Part shown: positions 31,348 through 40,113 of the stretch, piece after piece
Layout: each line of letters opens with the position of its first letter
Position numbering within the stretch: position 1 is the stretch's first letter
Source: Vallicoccus soli
GTDB lineage: Bacteria > Actinomycetota > Actinomycetes > Motilibacterales > Motilibacteraceae
Direction of reading: 5' to 3'
DNA length: 64,000 nucleotides
Assembly (NCBI RefSeq): GCF_003594885.1
Contig: NZ_QZEZ01000002.1
Span: forward strand, 124,001 to 188,000
Made by a program: the position numbers and the translations under genes
The notes under the pieces: model-generated
What the model was told of the DNA's origin: nothing
Database searches by the model: none
The model's input: only the letters and a program-made list of their open reading frames with translations

Positions 31348-33507
31348 ATGCCCCACTCGTCCAGCGCCGGGGCCGCGGGCAGGGCACCGGCCGCGCCCTG
31401 CCCGGTGCGCCCCCAGGACGTCCGCGACGTCGTCCTCGTCGGTCACACCGGCTCGGGCAAGACGACCCTCGTCGAGGGCCTGCTCGCCGCGTCGGGGACG
31501 GTCCCGCGCCCCGGCCGGGTCGAGGACGGCACCACGGTGACCGACCACGACGAGGCGGAGAAGCGCCAGCAGCGCTCGGTGTCGCTGGCCCTCGCGCCCC
31601 TGGAGCACGCCGGGGTGAAGGTCAACCTCCTCGACGCCCCGGGCTACGCGGACTTCGTCGGCGACCTGCGCGCCGGGCTGCGCGCGGCGGACGCCGCGCT
31701 CTTCGTCGTGTCCGCCGTGGACGGCGTCGACGCGGCGACGACGATGCTCTGGGAGGAGTGCGCGGCGGTCGGGATGCCGCGGGCGGTCCTCGTCACCAAG
31801 CTCGACAAGGAGCGCGCCGCCGACTTCGACGACGTCGTCGCGATCTGCCAGCGGGTCTTCGGCGACGGGGTGATGCCGCTCTACCTGCCCATGGCCGGTG
31901 ACGACGGCGGGCTGGCGGGGCTCCTCGGGCTCGTCACGCAGACCGTGTACGACTACTCGTCGGGCTCCCGCACCGAGCGCGAGCCCGACCCCGAGCACGT
32001 CGCGCTGGTGAAGGAGACCCGCGACGCCCTCATCGAGGGGATCATCGGCGAGTCCGAGGACGAGACGCTCATGGACCGCTACCTCGCCGGCGAGGAGATC
32101 GACGAGAAGGTGCTCGTCGAGGACCTGGAGAAGGCGGTCGCGCGCGGGTCCTTCCACCCCGTCCTGCCGGTCTGCGCGCCCGCGGGGATCGGGCTGCGGG
32201 AGGTGCTCGACGGGATCGTGCAGGGGTTCCCCTCCCCGCTGGAGCACCCGCTGCCGGCGGTGACGACCCCCGAGGGCGACCCGCGCGGGCCGCTCACCTG
32301 CGACCCCGACGGCCCGCTCGTCGCCGAGGTCGTCAAGACGACCACGGACCCGTACGTCGGGCGGGTCTCGCTCGTGCGGGTCTTCTCCGGCACCCTGCGC
32401 CCGGACACGGTGGTGCACGTCTCGGGGCACAACGAGCGGTTCTCGCGCGCGCCCGAGGAGGAGGGGCACGACGTGGACGAGCGCGTCGGCGCGCTCTCCT
32501 CGCCGCTGGGGGCGACGCAGCGCCCGGTCCCGCACGCCGTCGCGGGCGACGTCTGCGCGGTGGCGCGGCTCACCCGGGCCGAGACCGGCGACACCCTCTC
32601 GTCCAAGGACGCCCCGCTGCTCGTCGAGCCGTGGGTCATGCCCGAGCCGCTACTGCCGGTGGCGCTCACCGCCACGTCCAAGGCGGACGAGGACAAGCTC
32701 GCCCAGGGCCTGGGCCGCCTGGTCGCCGAGGACCCGACGCTGCGGCTGGTCGCGGACGCCGAGACGGGCCAGCTCGTGCTGTGGTGCATGGGCGAGGCGC
32801 ACCTCGACGTGCTGCTGGAGCGGCTGCGCGGGCGGTACGGCGTGGGGGTGACCTCCGAGCCGCTGCGGGTGGCGCTGCGCGAGACGTTCGCCGGGCCGGC
32901 GCACGGGCGGGGGCGGCACGTCAAGCAGTCCGGCGGGCACGGGCAGTTCGCGGTGTGCGAGATCGACGTGGAGCCGCTGCCCGAGGGCTCCGGGTTCGAG
33001 TTCGTCGACCGCGTCGTCGGCGGCGCGGTGCCCCGGCAGTTCATCGCGTCGGTGGAGAAGGGCGTGCGGGCCCAGATGCGCAAGGGCGTCCGGGCCGGCT
33101 ACCCGGTCGTCGACCTGCGGGTGACCCTGGTCGACGGGAAGGCCCATTCCGTCGACTCGTCGGACATGGCGTTCCAGACCGCCGGGGCGCTCGCCCTCAA
33201 GGACGCGGCCGCGGGGGCGGACGTGCACCTGCTCGAGCCGTTCGACGAGGTGTCCGTCCTCGTGGCGGACGAGTACGTCGGCGGCGTCATGAGCGACCTG
33301 TCCTCGCGCCGCGGCCGGGTCACCGGCACCGAGCCCGTCGGCTCGGGCCGCTCGCTCGTGCGGGCCGACGTCCCGCAGCTCGAGCTCACCCGGTACGCCG
33401 TCGACCTGCGCTCGGTCTCGCACGGCACCGGGTCGTTCACCCGCTCGTACGCCCGTCACGAGCCGATGCCCCCGGGCATCGCCGCCCGGGTGGTCGAGGG
33501 CGGCTGA
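31348..33507 (+). CDS. EF-G-like GTPase (EF-G2/FusA2 group)
   Basis: A 719-aa protein with the complete five-domain EF-G layout. The G domain departs from canonical EF-G: G1 is GHTGSGKTTLVEG (not AHIDAGKTT), G3 is LLDAPGYADFVGD (Tyr in place of the catalytic His of DTPGHVDF), and G4 is TKLDKE (not NKMD). Domain IV has GHGQFAVCEIDVEPL. This pattern matches the actinobacterial EF-G2 group, distinct from the fusA of the str operon. Its cellular role is unsettled. The ATG at 31348 has a GGAGG site; the region upstream to pgsA (215 bp) holds the divergent promoters. Confidence 0.9.
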   Translation: MPHSSSAGAAGRAPAAPCPVRPQDVRDVVLVGHTGSGKTTLVEGLLAASGTVPRPGRVEDGTTVTDHDEAEKRQQRSVSLALAPLEHAGVKVNLLDAPGYADFVGDLRAGLRAADAALFVVSAVDGVDAATTMLWEECAAVGMPRAVLVTKLDKERAADFDDVVAICQRVFGDGVMPLYLPMAGDDGGLAGLLGLVTQTVYDYSSGSRTEREPDPEHVALVKETRDALIEGIIGESEDETLMDRYLAGEEIDEKVLVEDLEKAVARGSFHPVLPVCAPAGIGLREVLDGIVQGFPSPLEHPLPAVTTPEGDPRGPLTCDPDGPLVAEVVKTTTDPYVGRVSLVRVFSGTLRPDTVVHVSGHNERFSRAPEEEGHDVDERVGALSSPLGATQRPVPHAVAGDVCAVARLTRAETGDTLSSKDAPLLVEPWVMPEPLLPVALTATSKADEDKLAQGLGRLVAEDPTLRLVADAETGQLVLWCMGEAHLDVLLERLRGRYGVGVTSEPLRVALRETFAGPAHGRGRHVKQSGGHGQFAVCEIDVEPLPEGSGFEFVDRVVGGAVPRQFIASVEKGVRAQMRKGVRAGYPVVDLRVTLVDGKAHSVDSSDMAFQTAGALALKDAAAGADVHLLEPFDEVSVLVADEYVGGVMSDLSSRRGRVTGTEPVGSGRSLVRADVPQLELTRYAVDLRSVSHGTGSFTRSYARHEPMPPGIAARVVEGG

Positions 33508-33516
33508 GCGCAGGGA

Positions 33517-33554
33517 CGCCGCCGCGCCCGGGGCCGGGCCCGGGCGCGGCGGCG
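33517..33554. terminator. Bidirectional hairpin terminator between the EF-G-like gene and bglC
   Basis: CGCCGCCGCGCCCGG (33517-33531) pairs perfectly with CCGGGCGCGGCGGCG (33540-33554) around an 8-base loop. It sits between two convergent stops (33507 and 33561). Confidence 0.8.
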
Positions 33555-33560
33555 CACCGC

Positions 33561-35021
33561 CTACGGCAGGGCGTTCGCGTCGATGACGCGGGCGTACCAG
33601 GCGGCGCTGTCCTTCGGGGTGCGCACCTGCGTGTCGTAGTCGACCCGCACGATGCCGAAGCGCTTCGAGTAGCCGTAGCCCCACTCGAAGTTGTCCATGA
33701 GCGACCAGACGAAGTAGCCGGTGACGTTGGCGCCGGCGGCGATCGCCTCGTGCACGGCACCGATGTGCGCGTCGAGGTAGGCGATGCGGTCCTCGTCGTG
33801 CACCCGGCCCTGCGCGTCGGGGACGTCGGGGAACGCGGCGCCGTTCTCGGTGACCATGAGCTCGAGGCCGGGGTGCTCGCGGTGCATCCGCAGCAGCAGC
33901 TCGCGCATCCCCCGGTGGTCGATGCTCCAGCCCATCTCGGTGTAGGGACCCGGCTGCTGCGGGAACTCGACGTCCTCGCACGCGACCCACGGGCTGTGCG
34001 CGCTGTTGCCGTGCCCGTCGGCCTCGACCCGCGGGGTGCTGCCGTCCCAGGCCCGCACGACGGTCGGGCTGTAGTAGTTCACCCCGAGCACGTCGAGCGG
34101 CTGGTGGATCAGCGCGAGGTCGCCGTCGAGCACGAACGACCAGTCCGTCACGCCGGCGGTGTCCTGCAGGACGTCCTGCGGGTACGCGCCCTCGAGCACC
34201 GGCCCGAGGAACACCCGGTTCTGCAGGCCGTCGACGCGCCGGGCGGCGTCCGCGTCGGCGTCCGAGGCGCCCTCGGGGCGGACCCAGGCGAGGTTGAGCG
34301 TCAGCGCCACCTGCGCCGACGGGGCCGCCCGGCGCACGGCCGCGGCCCCGAGCCCGTGGGCCAGGTTGAGGTGGTGCACCGCGCGCAGCGCGGCCAGGGG
34401 CTCGGTGCGGCCGGGGGCGTGCACGCCGCTGGCGTAGCCGAGGTACGCCGAGCACCACGGCTCGTTGAGCGTGATGAAGGTGCGGACCCGGTCGCCGAGC
34501 GCCGCGGCGACCACCTCGGCGTACTCGGCGAACCGCGCGGCGGTGCGCCGGTCGGTCCAGCCGCCCGCGTCCTCCAGCGCCTGCGGCAGGTCCCAGTGGT
34601 AGAGCGTGACCGCCGGGGTGATGCCGGCCGCGACGAGGCGGTCGACGAGGTCGGAGTAGAAGCGCAGGCCGGCCTCGTTGACCGGGCCGAGCGCGTCGGC
34701 GCTCACCTGCGGGGTGATCCGCGGCCAGGCGACCGAGAAGCGGTACGCGCGCAGCCCGAGGGACTGCATGAGCGCGACGTCCTCCTCGACGCGGTGGTAG
34801 TGGTCGGCCGCCACGTCGCCGGTGTCGCCCGCGAGGACCTTGCCCGGGGTGTGCGAGTACGTGTCCCAGATCGACGGGGTGCGCCCGTCCTCCGCGACCG
34901 CGCCCTCGATCTGGTACGAGGCGGTGGCCGAGCCCCAGGTGAAGCCCGGCGGGAAGGCCCGCCCGGCCGGGGCCGCCGGCTCGACGAGCGGGACGGCGGT
35001 GGTGCTGTCGGTGGCAGTCAT
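33561..35021 (-). CDS. bglC: GH1 family beta-glucosidase (cellobiase)
   Basis: A 486-aa glycoside hydrolase family 1 enzyme. The acid/base glutamate is E187 in TFITLNEPW and the nucleophile E392 is in [10 protein letters not shown]. The N-terminal [19 protein letters not shown] and [12 protein letters not shown] blocks are typical. There is no signal peptide, so it acts in the cytoplasm on imported cellobiose or cello-oligosaccharides. It is the last gene of cebE-cebF-cebG-bglC, the order in streptomycete cellobiose regulons. The start is fixed by the first conserved residues; its leader is structured (see 35022-35061). Confidence 0.95.
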   Translation of the reverse strand: MTATDSTTAVPLVEPAAPAGRAFPPGFTWGSATASYQIEGAVAEDGRTPSIWDTYSHTPGKVLAGDTGDVAADHYHRVEEDVALMQSLGLRAYRFSVAWPRITPQVSADALGPVNEAGLRFYSDLVDRLVAAGITPAVTLYHWDLPQALEDAGGWTDRRTAARFAEYAEVVAAALGDRVRTFITLNEPWCSAYLGYASGVHAPGRTEPLAALRAVHHLNLAHGLGAAAVRRAAPSAQVALTLNLAWVRPEGASDADADAARRVDGLQNRVFLGPVLEGAYPQDVLQDTAGVTDWSFVLDGDLALIHQPLDVLGVNYYSPTVVRAWDGSTPRVEADGHGNSAHSPWVACEDVEFPQQPGPYTEMGWSIDHRGMRELLLRMHREHPGLELMVTENGAAFPDVPDAQGRVHDEDRIAYLDAHIGAVHEAIAAGANVTGYFVWSLMDNFEWGYGYSKRFGIVRVDYDTQVRTPKDSAAWYARVIDANALP

Positions 35022-35061
35022 GGGGTGGGCGGCCCGCCGGGGGCGGGCCGCCGTCCTCCTT
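35022..35061 (-). promoter_or_regulatory. Structured ribosome binding site of bglC (hairpin between SD and ATG)
   Basis: A full AAGGAGG (35055-35061, minus strand) lies 33 bases from the bglC ATG, too far to act directly. In between is an 11-bp perfect stem (35028-35038 with 35042-35052) with a 3-base loop. If the hairpin forms, the bases left between SD and ATG are AC plus CACCCC, eight in all, an ideal spacing. The hairpin could also dampen readthrough from cebG. Confidence 0.65.
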
Positions 35062-35103
35062 CGCGTACGAGAGGCGGGCTGGGTGGTGGTGCGGGTGGGG
35101 GCG

Positions 35104-36003
35104 TCAGCCCTTGACGGCGCCGGCGAGGATGCCGTTGACGATCTGCCGCCCGAGCAGGGCGAAGACGACCAGCACGGGGACCGTGCCGACGAGCGTGCCC
35201 GCGAGGATGATCGACTGGTCCGGGACGTAGCCGCTGCCGAGGTTGGCCAGGGCCACCTGCACCGTGGGGTTGGACGAGTTCAGCGCGATGACCGGCCAGA
35301 AGAACTCGTTCCACATGGTCATGAAGGTGAGCATCCCGAGGACCGCCATGCCGGGGCGGGCGATCGGCAGGACGATGCTCCAGAAGGTCCGCAGCGACGA
35401 GGCGCCGTCGATGCGCGCCGCCTCGATGAGCTCGTCCGGCAGGGACTGCACGAGGTACTGGCGCATGAAGAACACGCCGAACGCCGACACGAGGAACGGC
35501 AGGATCACCGAGGCGAGGCGGCCGGTGAGCTCGAGGTCCGACATGAGCTTGTAGAGGGGCACGACGCCCAGGGTCGGCGGGATCATCATGGTGCCGATGG
35601 CGATGCCGAACAGGACGTTCTTGCCGCTGAAGCGCAGCTTGGCGAAGGCGAAGCCCGCCAGCGTGCAGAACAGCGCCGTGCTCACGGTGACCGCGCCGGA
35701 CACGATCGTGGAGTTGACGATCGCCTTGACGAGGTCCTGCTGCTCCATGGCCTTCTGGATGTTCGACCAGAGGTCCCCGCCCGGCAGCAGCGGCGGCGGC
35801 GAGACGTTCATCTCGGCCATGGGCCGGCTGGCCGCCACGACCATGTAGTAGAAGGGCACGAGGAAGACGAACGCCGTCAGCGCGAGCAGGAGGTAGGCCA
35901 CCCACCCGGCGCTGCCGGGGTCGCGCCGGCGCGGGCGCCGGGCCGCGGGGGGCACGGGGGCGGCGATCGCCGCCTCGCGCAGCTGCGTCGTGGTGGTGCT
36001 CAT
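35104..36003 (-). CDS. cebG: ABC transporter permease, cellobiose type (CebG-like)
   Basis: A 299-aa MalG-type permease with six membrane helices. The EAA loop that contacts the ATPase is [20 protein letters not shown], followed by LPIARPG. The N-terminus is Pro/Arg-rich. The ATG at 36003 overlaps the cebF stop (ATGA). No ATPase gene is nearby; Ceb importers share the MsiK ATPase encoded elsewhere. The sugar specificity is inferred from bglC and the CebR-type operators. Confidence 0.88.
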   Translation of the reverse strand: MSTTTTQLREAAIAAPVPPAARRPRRRDPGSAGWVAYLLLALTAFVFLVPFYYMVVAASRPMAEMNVSPPPLLPGGDLWSNIQKAMEQQDLVKAIVNSTIVSGAVTVSTALFCTLAGFAFAKLRFSGKNVLFGIAIGTMMIPPTLGVVPLYKLMSDLELTGRLASVILPFLVSAFGVFFMRQYLVQSLPDELIEAARIDGASSLRTFWSIVLPIARPGMAVLGMLTFMTMWNEFFWPVIALNSSNPTVQVALANLGSGYVPDQSIILAGTLVGTVPVLVVFALLGRQIVNGILAGAVKG

Positions 36004-36998
36004 CGGGCCGCCCTCCGGGTGCTGCGCTCACCGGTGCGCCACCGGGTCAGCGCGGTGTTCAGCACGACGAGCAGGACGATGAGCACGAAGGTCACCCAGG
36101 CGACCGTCGCCGCGCGCCCGAGGGCGCCGAACTGCCAGCCCTGCTGGTACATGTACAGGCCGAGCGTCTGGTACTGCCCCAGCGCGCCGCCGTTGGGCGT
36201 GCCGCCGCCGAAGAGCAGGGGCTCGCCGAAGAGCTGCGTCGCACCGATCGTGGAGACGACGACGGTGAAGAGGATCGTCGGGCGCAGGCCCGGCAGCGTC
36301 ACGTGCACGAACTGCTGCCACTTGCTCGCGCCGTCGATGGCCGCTGCCTCGTAGAGGTCCTGGGAGATCGACTGCATGCCGGCGAGGTAGATGAGCGCGT
36401 TGTAGCCCGTCCAGCGCCAGATGACGATGACCGAGATGGCGATCTGCGCGGTCCAGTTGCCGTTGCGCCAGTCCGGCCCGTCGATGCCGACGAGGCTGAG
36501 CAGCCAGTTCGCGAAACCGTTGTCCCGGCCGAAGATCTGCGCGAAGACCAGCGTCGACGCCGCGACGGAGGTCGCGTACGGCATGATCATCGAGATGCGG
36601 AAGAAGTTCCGCGCCCGCATGCGGTAGTTGAGCAGGTGCGCCAGGCCCAGGGCCAGGGCGAGCTGGGGGATCGTGGACAGCGCGCCGATCGTGATGGTCT
36701 TCCAGAGCGCGTTGTAGAACTGCTCGCTCGTGAAGAGCCACGTGTAGTTGTCGAGGCCGGTCCACGTCATCTCGCCGCCGAGGCGGTACTCGTGGAGGCT
36801 GACCCAGGCGGTGTAGACGAGCGGGAAGAGCCCGAACGCCAGGAAGATGAGGAAGAAGGGGCCCACGTAGGCGTACGGGGCCAGGCCGCTCTCGCCCAGC
36901 AGGCGCCGGCGCCGCCGGCGGGGTGCGGGCCGCGCGCCAGGGGCGGGCGGGACCGCGTCGGCCGGGGACGGCGTGCCCGGCATCGTGTCGACCGTCAT
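36000..36998 (-). CDS. cebF: ABC transporter permease, cellobiose type (CebF-like)
   Basis: A 332-aa MalF-type permease. A Pro/Ala/Arg-rich cytoplasmic leader precedes six membrane helices. The EAA motif is DLYEAAAIDGASKWQQFVHV, followed by LPGLRP. The ATG at 36998 has an AGAGG site. It lies 80 bases after cebE, with a strong hairpin between them, and overlaps cebG. It forms the membrane channel with CebG. Confidence 0.88.
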   Translation of the reverse strand: MTVDTMPGTPSPADAVPPAPGARPAPRRRRRRLLGESGLAPYAYVGPFFLIFLAFGLFPLVYTAWVSLHEYRLGGEMTWTGLDNYTWLFTSEQFYNALWKTITIGALSTIPQLALALGLAHLLNYRMRARNFFRISMIMPYATSVAASTLVFAQIFGRDNGFANWLLSLVGIDGPDWRNGNWTAQIAISVIVIWRWTGYNALIYLAGMQSISQDLYEAAAIDGASKWQQFVHVTLPGLRPTILFTVVVSTIGATQLFGEPLLFGGGTPNGGALGQYQTLGLYMYQQGWQFGALGRAATVAWVTFVLIVLLVVLNTALTRWRTGERSTRRAAR

Positions 36999-37034
36999 GG
37001 CGGACCTCTCGGGGTTCGGGGTCGGGTGGACCGG

Positions 37035-37070
37035 GGGGCCGGCCGGCGCCGTGGGGCGCCGGCCGGCCCC
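37035..37070 (-). terminator. Intra-operon hairpin between cebE and cebF
   Basis: GGGGCCGGCCGGCGCC (37035-37050) and GGCGCCGGCCGGCCCC (37055-37070) form a 16-bp perfect stem with a 4-base loop, just after the cebE stop. It probably lowers downstream expression or protects the cebE message, giving excess binding protein over permeases. Confidence 0.7.
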
Positions 37071-37078
37071 GAGAGGTG

Positions 37079-38386
37079 TCAGCCGAGCTGGTTCTCGACC
37101 TGCGAGACCGCGCTGTCCCAGGCCTCCTGGGCCGGGACGCCGTTGGCCTCGACCGAGAGCAGCGCCTTGACCAGCGTGTTCTTCAGGACGCCGTCGTCCT
37201 GGCCCAGGATCTGGGTCGGCGCGGCGTCGGCGGAGGCGGTGAAGATCTCACCGATGGGGGCGCCGTTGAAGTACTCGTCGGTCGCGTCACCGACGTTGGC
37301 GATGCCGTCGGTCGTGGAGGGGAAGTTGCCGACGTTCTTGAAGACCGTGGCCTGCTGCTCGCCGTCGGTCAGCCACGCGATGAGCTTCGCGGCCTCCTCC
37401 TTGTTCTCGCTCGACTCCGGGATCGCGAGGTAGGAGCCGCCCCAGTTGCCGCCCTCGCCGCCCGGCAGCGGGGTGACGTTCCACTTGCCGGCGCCGGCGT
37501 CGCCGGCCTTGCCCTTGATGTAGCCGATCATCCAGGACGGGCAGGCGATGGTGGCGAAGGAGCCCGAGGCGAAGCCCTGGTCCCAGGCCGGGTCGACGAA
37601 CTGCTCGAGGCGGGCGGTCAGCCCCGCCTCGCCGGCCGCGGCGGCGGTGTCGAAGGCCTCCTTGACCGCGGGGTTGCTGTCGTAGACCAGCTCCCCGGCC
37701 TCGTCGTAGTAGATCTCCTCCGAGGTGGAGACCATGGCGTTGTAGAAGCCGCCGGCCGAGTCCATCCAGGCCGAGCCCTCCGGGGCCGCCGCCTTGTACT
37801 CCTCGCCGAGGGCGACGTAGTCGTCCCAGCTGCCCAGGCGGGCGGCCAGCTCGGCCGGGTCGGTGGGCAGGCCGGCCTGCTCGAGCAGGTCGGTGCGGTA
37901 GCACAGGGCCATCGGGCCGATGTCGGTGCCGGCGCCCAGGACCTTGCCGTCCTCGGTCGTGGCGGCCGCGGCCTTCCACTCCACGTAGTTCGCGGCGATG
38001 TCCTTCGTCGCCTGGAGGGTCGTGAGGTCGGTCCACTTGTCGGACTGGTTGGCCACGACGTCGGCGATGCGCGCGACCTCGATGCCCTGGACGTCGGCGA
38101 GGCCGCTGCCGCTGGCCAGCTTCGTCTGCAGCGCCGGCCAGTACTTGTCCTCGCCCTGCGTGGACTCGTAGTTGATCTGCACGCCGGGGTTCTGCTTCTC
38201 GTACTCCTCGAAGAGGGCGGACTCCTCGAAGCCCATCGTGCCGAAGAGGCTGACGCTGAGCTCGACGTCGCCGTCGCCGCCGCCCGACGAGGACGCGGCC
38301 TCGTCGTCGCTGCCGCCGCAGGCGGTGAGCAGGAGGGCGCCGCTGAGCAGGGTGGCGACGACGGGTGCGGTGGATCGGATGCGCAT
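37079..38386 (-). CDS. cebE: Sugar ABC transporter substrate-binding lipoprotein (CebE-like)
   Basis: A 435-aa extracellular solute-binding protein of family 1. The signal peptide ends in the lipobox L-T-A-C with C23 as the lipidated residue; the Ser/Gly/Asp linker (GGSDDEAASSSGGGDGD) follows. Mature-domain blocks include GTMGFEESALFEEYEKQNPG and NKEEAAKLIAWLTDGE. The ATG at 38386 has a GGAGGAG site. It is the first gene of the operon, behind a promoter and operator at 38478-38532. Lipidation and signal removal would involve LspA, encoded nearby. Confidence 0.92.
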   Translation of the reverse strand: MRIRSTAPVVATLLSGALLLTACGGSDDEAASSSGGGDGDVELSVSLFGTMGFEESALFEEYEKQNPGVQINYESTQGEDKYWPALQTKLASGSGLADVQGIEVARIADVVANQSDKWTDLTTLQATKDIAANYVEWKAAAATTEDGKVLGAGTDIGPMALCYRTDLLEQAGLPTDPAELAARLGSWDDYVALGEEYKAAAPEGSAWMDSAGGFYNAMVSTSEEIYYDEAGELVYDSNPAVKEAFDTAAAAGEAGLTARLEQFVDPAWDQGFASGSFATIACPSWMIGYIKGKAGDAGAGKWNVTPLPGGEGGNWGGSYLAIPESSENKEEAAKLIAWLTDGEQQATVFKNVGNFPSTTDGIANVGDATDEYFNGAPIGEIFTASADAAPTQILGQDDGVLKNTLVKALLSVEANGVPAQEAWDSAVSQVENQLG

Positions 38387-38477
38387 GGATGCTCCTCCGG
38401 GCGCTGGGCCCAGGTCGAGAGGGAGACGGCGGTGGCTCGGCCCCCGAGGCACGGCTCCCTGCCGTGCCGGAGGTGGT

Positions 38478-38493
38478 GTGAGAGCGCTCTCAC
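38478..38493. promoter_or_regulatory. CebR-type operator O1
   Basis: GTGAGAGCGCTCTCAC is a perfect 16-bp palindrome with the central GAGCGCTC of LacI-family sites. It starts about 10 bases downstream of the -10, a position where bound repressor would block initiation. Confidence 0.88.
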
Positions 38494-38503
38494 GGGTGGG
38501 ACG

Positions 38504-38532
38504 ACTATCCGCCCGGGGACGGGGGCTGTCAA
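38504..38532 (-). promoter_or_regulatory. Promoter of cebE-cebF-cebG-bglC
   Basis: On the minus strand TTGACA (38527-38532) and GATAGT (38504-38509) are separated by exactly 17 bases, a near-consensus housekeeping promoter. It is flanked by operator O1 downstream and by O2 and O3 upstream. Confidence 0.85.
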
Positions 38533-38572
38533 CCCCCCGACGCGGGCTCGTGACCCGGTCGTTACGTGATCA

Positions 38573-38586
38573 TGGAAGCGCTCCCA
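38573..38586. promoter_or_regulatory. CebR-type operator O2
   Basis: TGGAAGCGCTCCCA matches the CebR box TGGGAGCGCTCCCA known from Streptomyces with one mismatch. Its centre is 94 bases from that of O1, about nine helical turns, on the upstream side of the promoter. Confidence 0.8.
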
Positions 38587-38606
38587 CAGACCGCACAGTA
38601 GGCGGC

Positions 38607-38620
38607 TGGGAGCGGTCCCA
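38607..38620. promoter_or_regulatory. CebR-type operator O3
   Basis: TGGGAGCGGTCCCA matches the CebR box with one mismatch. It lies 34 bases from O2, between the cebR stop (38642) and the cebE promoter. Confidence 0.75.
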
Positions 38621-38641
38621 CCAGGGGTTCGGCGAGAGTGG

Positions 38642-39670
38642 TCAGGCGCTGGCGCGGGCGACGAGCCCGGTGGGCAGGACCACCGGGTCGGGGTCGCCCC
38701 CGGCGGCCAGCTCGAGCAGCAGGCGCGCCATCGCGGCGCCGATGCCGTGCACGTCCTGGCGCACCGTCGTGAGCAGCGGCGACGTCTCGCGCGCCACCGG
38801 CACGTCGTCGAAGCCGACGACGGCCACGTCCTCGGGCACCCGCCGGCCCCGGGCGACGAGCGCGTCGAGCACGCCCGCGGCCATGAGGTCGTTCGCCGCG
38901 AAGACCCCGTCCACGTCGGGCACGCGCTCGAGCAGGCGCTCCGCCGCGGCGCGCCCGCCGGCCCGCGAGTAGTCGCCCTCCTGCGTACCGCCGGGGGCCG
39001 GGCGCAGCCCGCGCTCCCCCAGCCCCTCGAGGAAGCCGGCGAGGCGGTCCTGCGCCGCGGACATGTCCTGCGGGCCGGTCACGGTGGCCACGCACCCGCA
39101 GCCGCGCGCGAGCAGGGCCCGCGCGGCGAGGCGCCCGCCGCCGCGGTTGTCCGAGGCGACGTACGGCACGGCCCCGCGGCGCCCGGCCGGGACGTCGTAC
39201 GGGCGGCCCGAGACGACGACGGGGACGCCGGCGGCCCGCAGCGCCGCCGGCAGCGGGTCGGCGCCGTGCACCGACACGAACATCGCCCCGTCGACGTGCC
39301 CGCCGCGCGCGAACGTCGCGAAGCGCTCGCGCTCCTCGTCGGTCGTCATGACGACGAGCACGAGCTGCACCCCCGCGCCGCGCACCTCCGAGCGCACGCC
39401 GCGCAGCACCCCGGCGAAGTACGGGTCGGCGAAGAACCGCTCCTCCTCCTCGCCGACCACGAACGCGACGGACCCCGCGCGGCGGGTGACGAGCGAGCGG
39501 GCGGCGTGGTTCGGGACGTACGAGAGCTCGGCGGCCGCCTTGAGCACCGCCTCGCGGGCCTGCTCGCTGACCCGGGGCGAGCCGGACAGCACGCGCCCGG
39601 CCGTCGCGCGGGAGACCCCCGCCCGGGCGGCGACCGACTCGAGCGTGGGCGGGGAGGCGGCGGCGGGCAC
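38642..39670 (-). CDS. cebR: LacI-family repressor (CebR-like)
   Basis: A 342-aa regulator. The helix-turn-helix is TLESVAARAGVSRATAGRVL, followed by a LacI hinge region (AAAELSYVPNHAARSL). The ligand domain has FVVGEEEERFFADPYFAGVL and ends with a VVLPTGLVARASA block. Three palindromes of the CebR type lie between it and cebE, so it probably represses the cellobiose operon. The GTG at 39670 overlaps the TAG stop of the acetyltransferase by one base, so it may be co-transcribed with lspA-rluD-GNAT. Confidence 0.9.
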   Translation of the reverse strand: MPAAASPPTLESVAARAGVSRATAGRVLSGSPRVSEQAREAVLKAAAELSYVPNHAARSLVTRRAGSVAFVVGEEEERFFADPYFAGVLRGVRSEVRGAGVQLVLVVMTTDEERERFATFARGGHVDGAMFVSVHGADPLPAALRAAGVPVVVSGRPYDVPAGRRGAVPYVASDNRGGGRLAARALLARGCGCVATVTGPQDMSAAQDRLAGFLEGLGERGLRPAPGGTQEGDYSRAGGRAAAERLLERVPDVDGVFAANDLMAAGVLDALVARGRRVPEDVAVVGFDDVPVARETSPLLTTVRQDVHGIGAAMARLLLELAAGGDPDPVVLPTGLVARASA

Positions 39671-40113
39671 TAGAGGGCCTTGCGCATCCAGCGGTGGGCG
39701 ATGCCCGCGTCGTCGAACTCCGGGCCCTCCGCGACGTAGCCGAGCCGCTCGTAGAAGCCCAGCGCCTGCACCTGCGCCCCGAGCAGCGACGTGCCGGCCC
39801 CCCGCTCGCGCCCGAGCTGCTCGAGGGCGGTGATGAGGGCGACGCCCACGCCCCGCCCGCGGGCGCCGGCCCGCACGGCGATGCGGCCGAGGTGGGCCAC
39901 CCCGCCGCCGTCCTCGAGGACCAGCCGGCCGGTCCCGACCGGCTCGTCGCCGTCGTACGCCAGCACGTGGTCCGCCGTCGGGTCGTGCTCGTCGAGCTCG
40001 AGCTCGAGCGGCACCGCCTGCTCCTCGACGAAGACCTCGGTGCGGATCGCGTACGCCCGCTGGCGCCCGGCCTCGTCCTCCACCCGGCGCACCACGGTGG
40101 CGGGGCGGCTCAC
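39670..40113 (-). CDS. GNAT family N-acetyltransferase (ElaA/YjcF-like)
   Basis: A 147-aa acetyltransferase. The N-terminal part [20 protein letters not shown] resembles ElaA/YjcF-type proteins. The acetyl-CoA motif is [16 protein letters not shown], and the terminal motif is [16 protein letters not shown]. Substrate unknown. The GTG at 40113 overlaps the rluD stop (GTGA); its TAG shares one base with the cebR start. Confidence 0.85.
   Translation of the reverse strand: MSRPATVVRRVEDEAGRQRAYAIRTEVFVEEQAVPLELELDEHDPTADHVLAYDGDEPVGTGRLVLEDGGGVAHLGRIAVRAGARGRGVGVALITALEQLGRERGAGTSLLGAQVQALGFYERLGYVAEGPEFDDAGIAHRWMRKAL

Noticed and set aside
38560-38640. A second cebE promoter between O2 and O3 (TACTGT)
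   Set aside because: No -35 at a suitable distance; the TTGACA/GATAGT pair downstream is far better.
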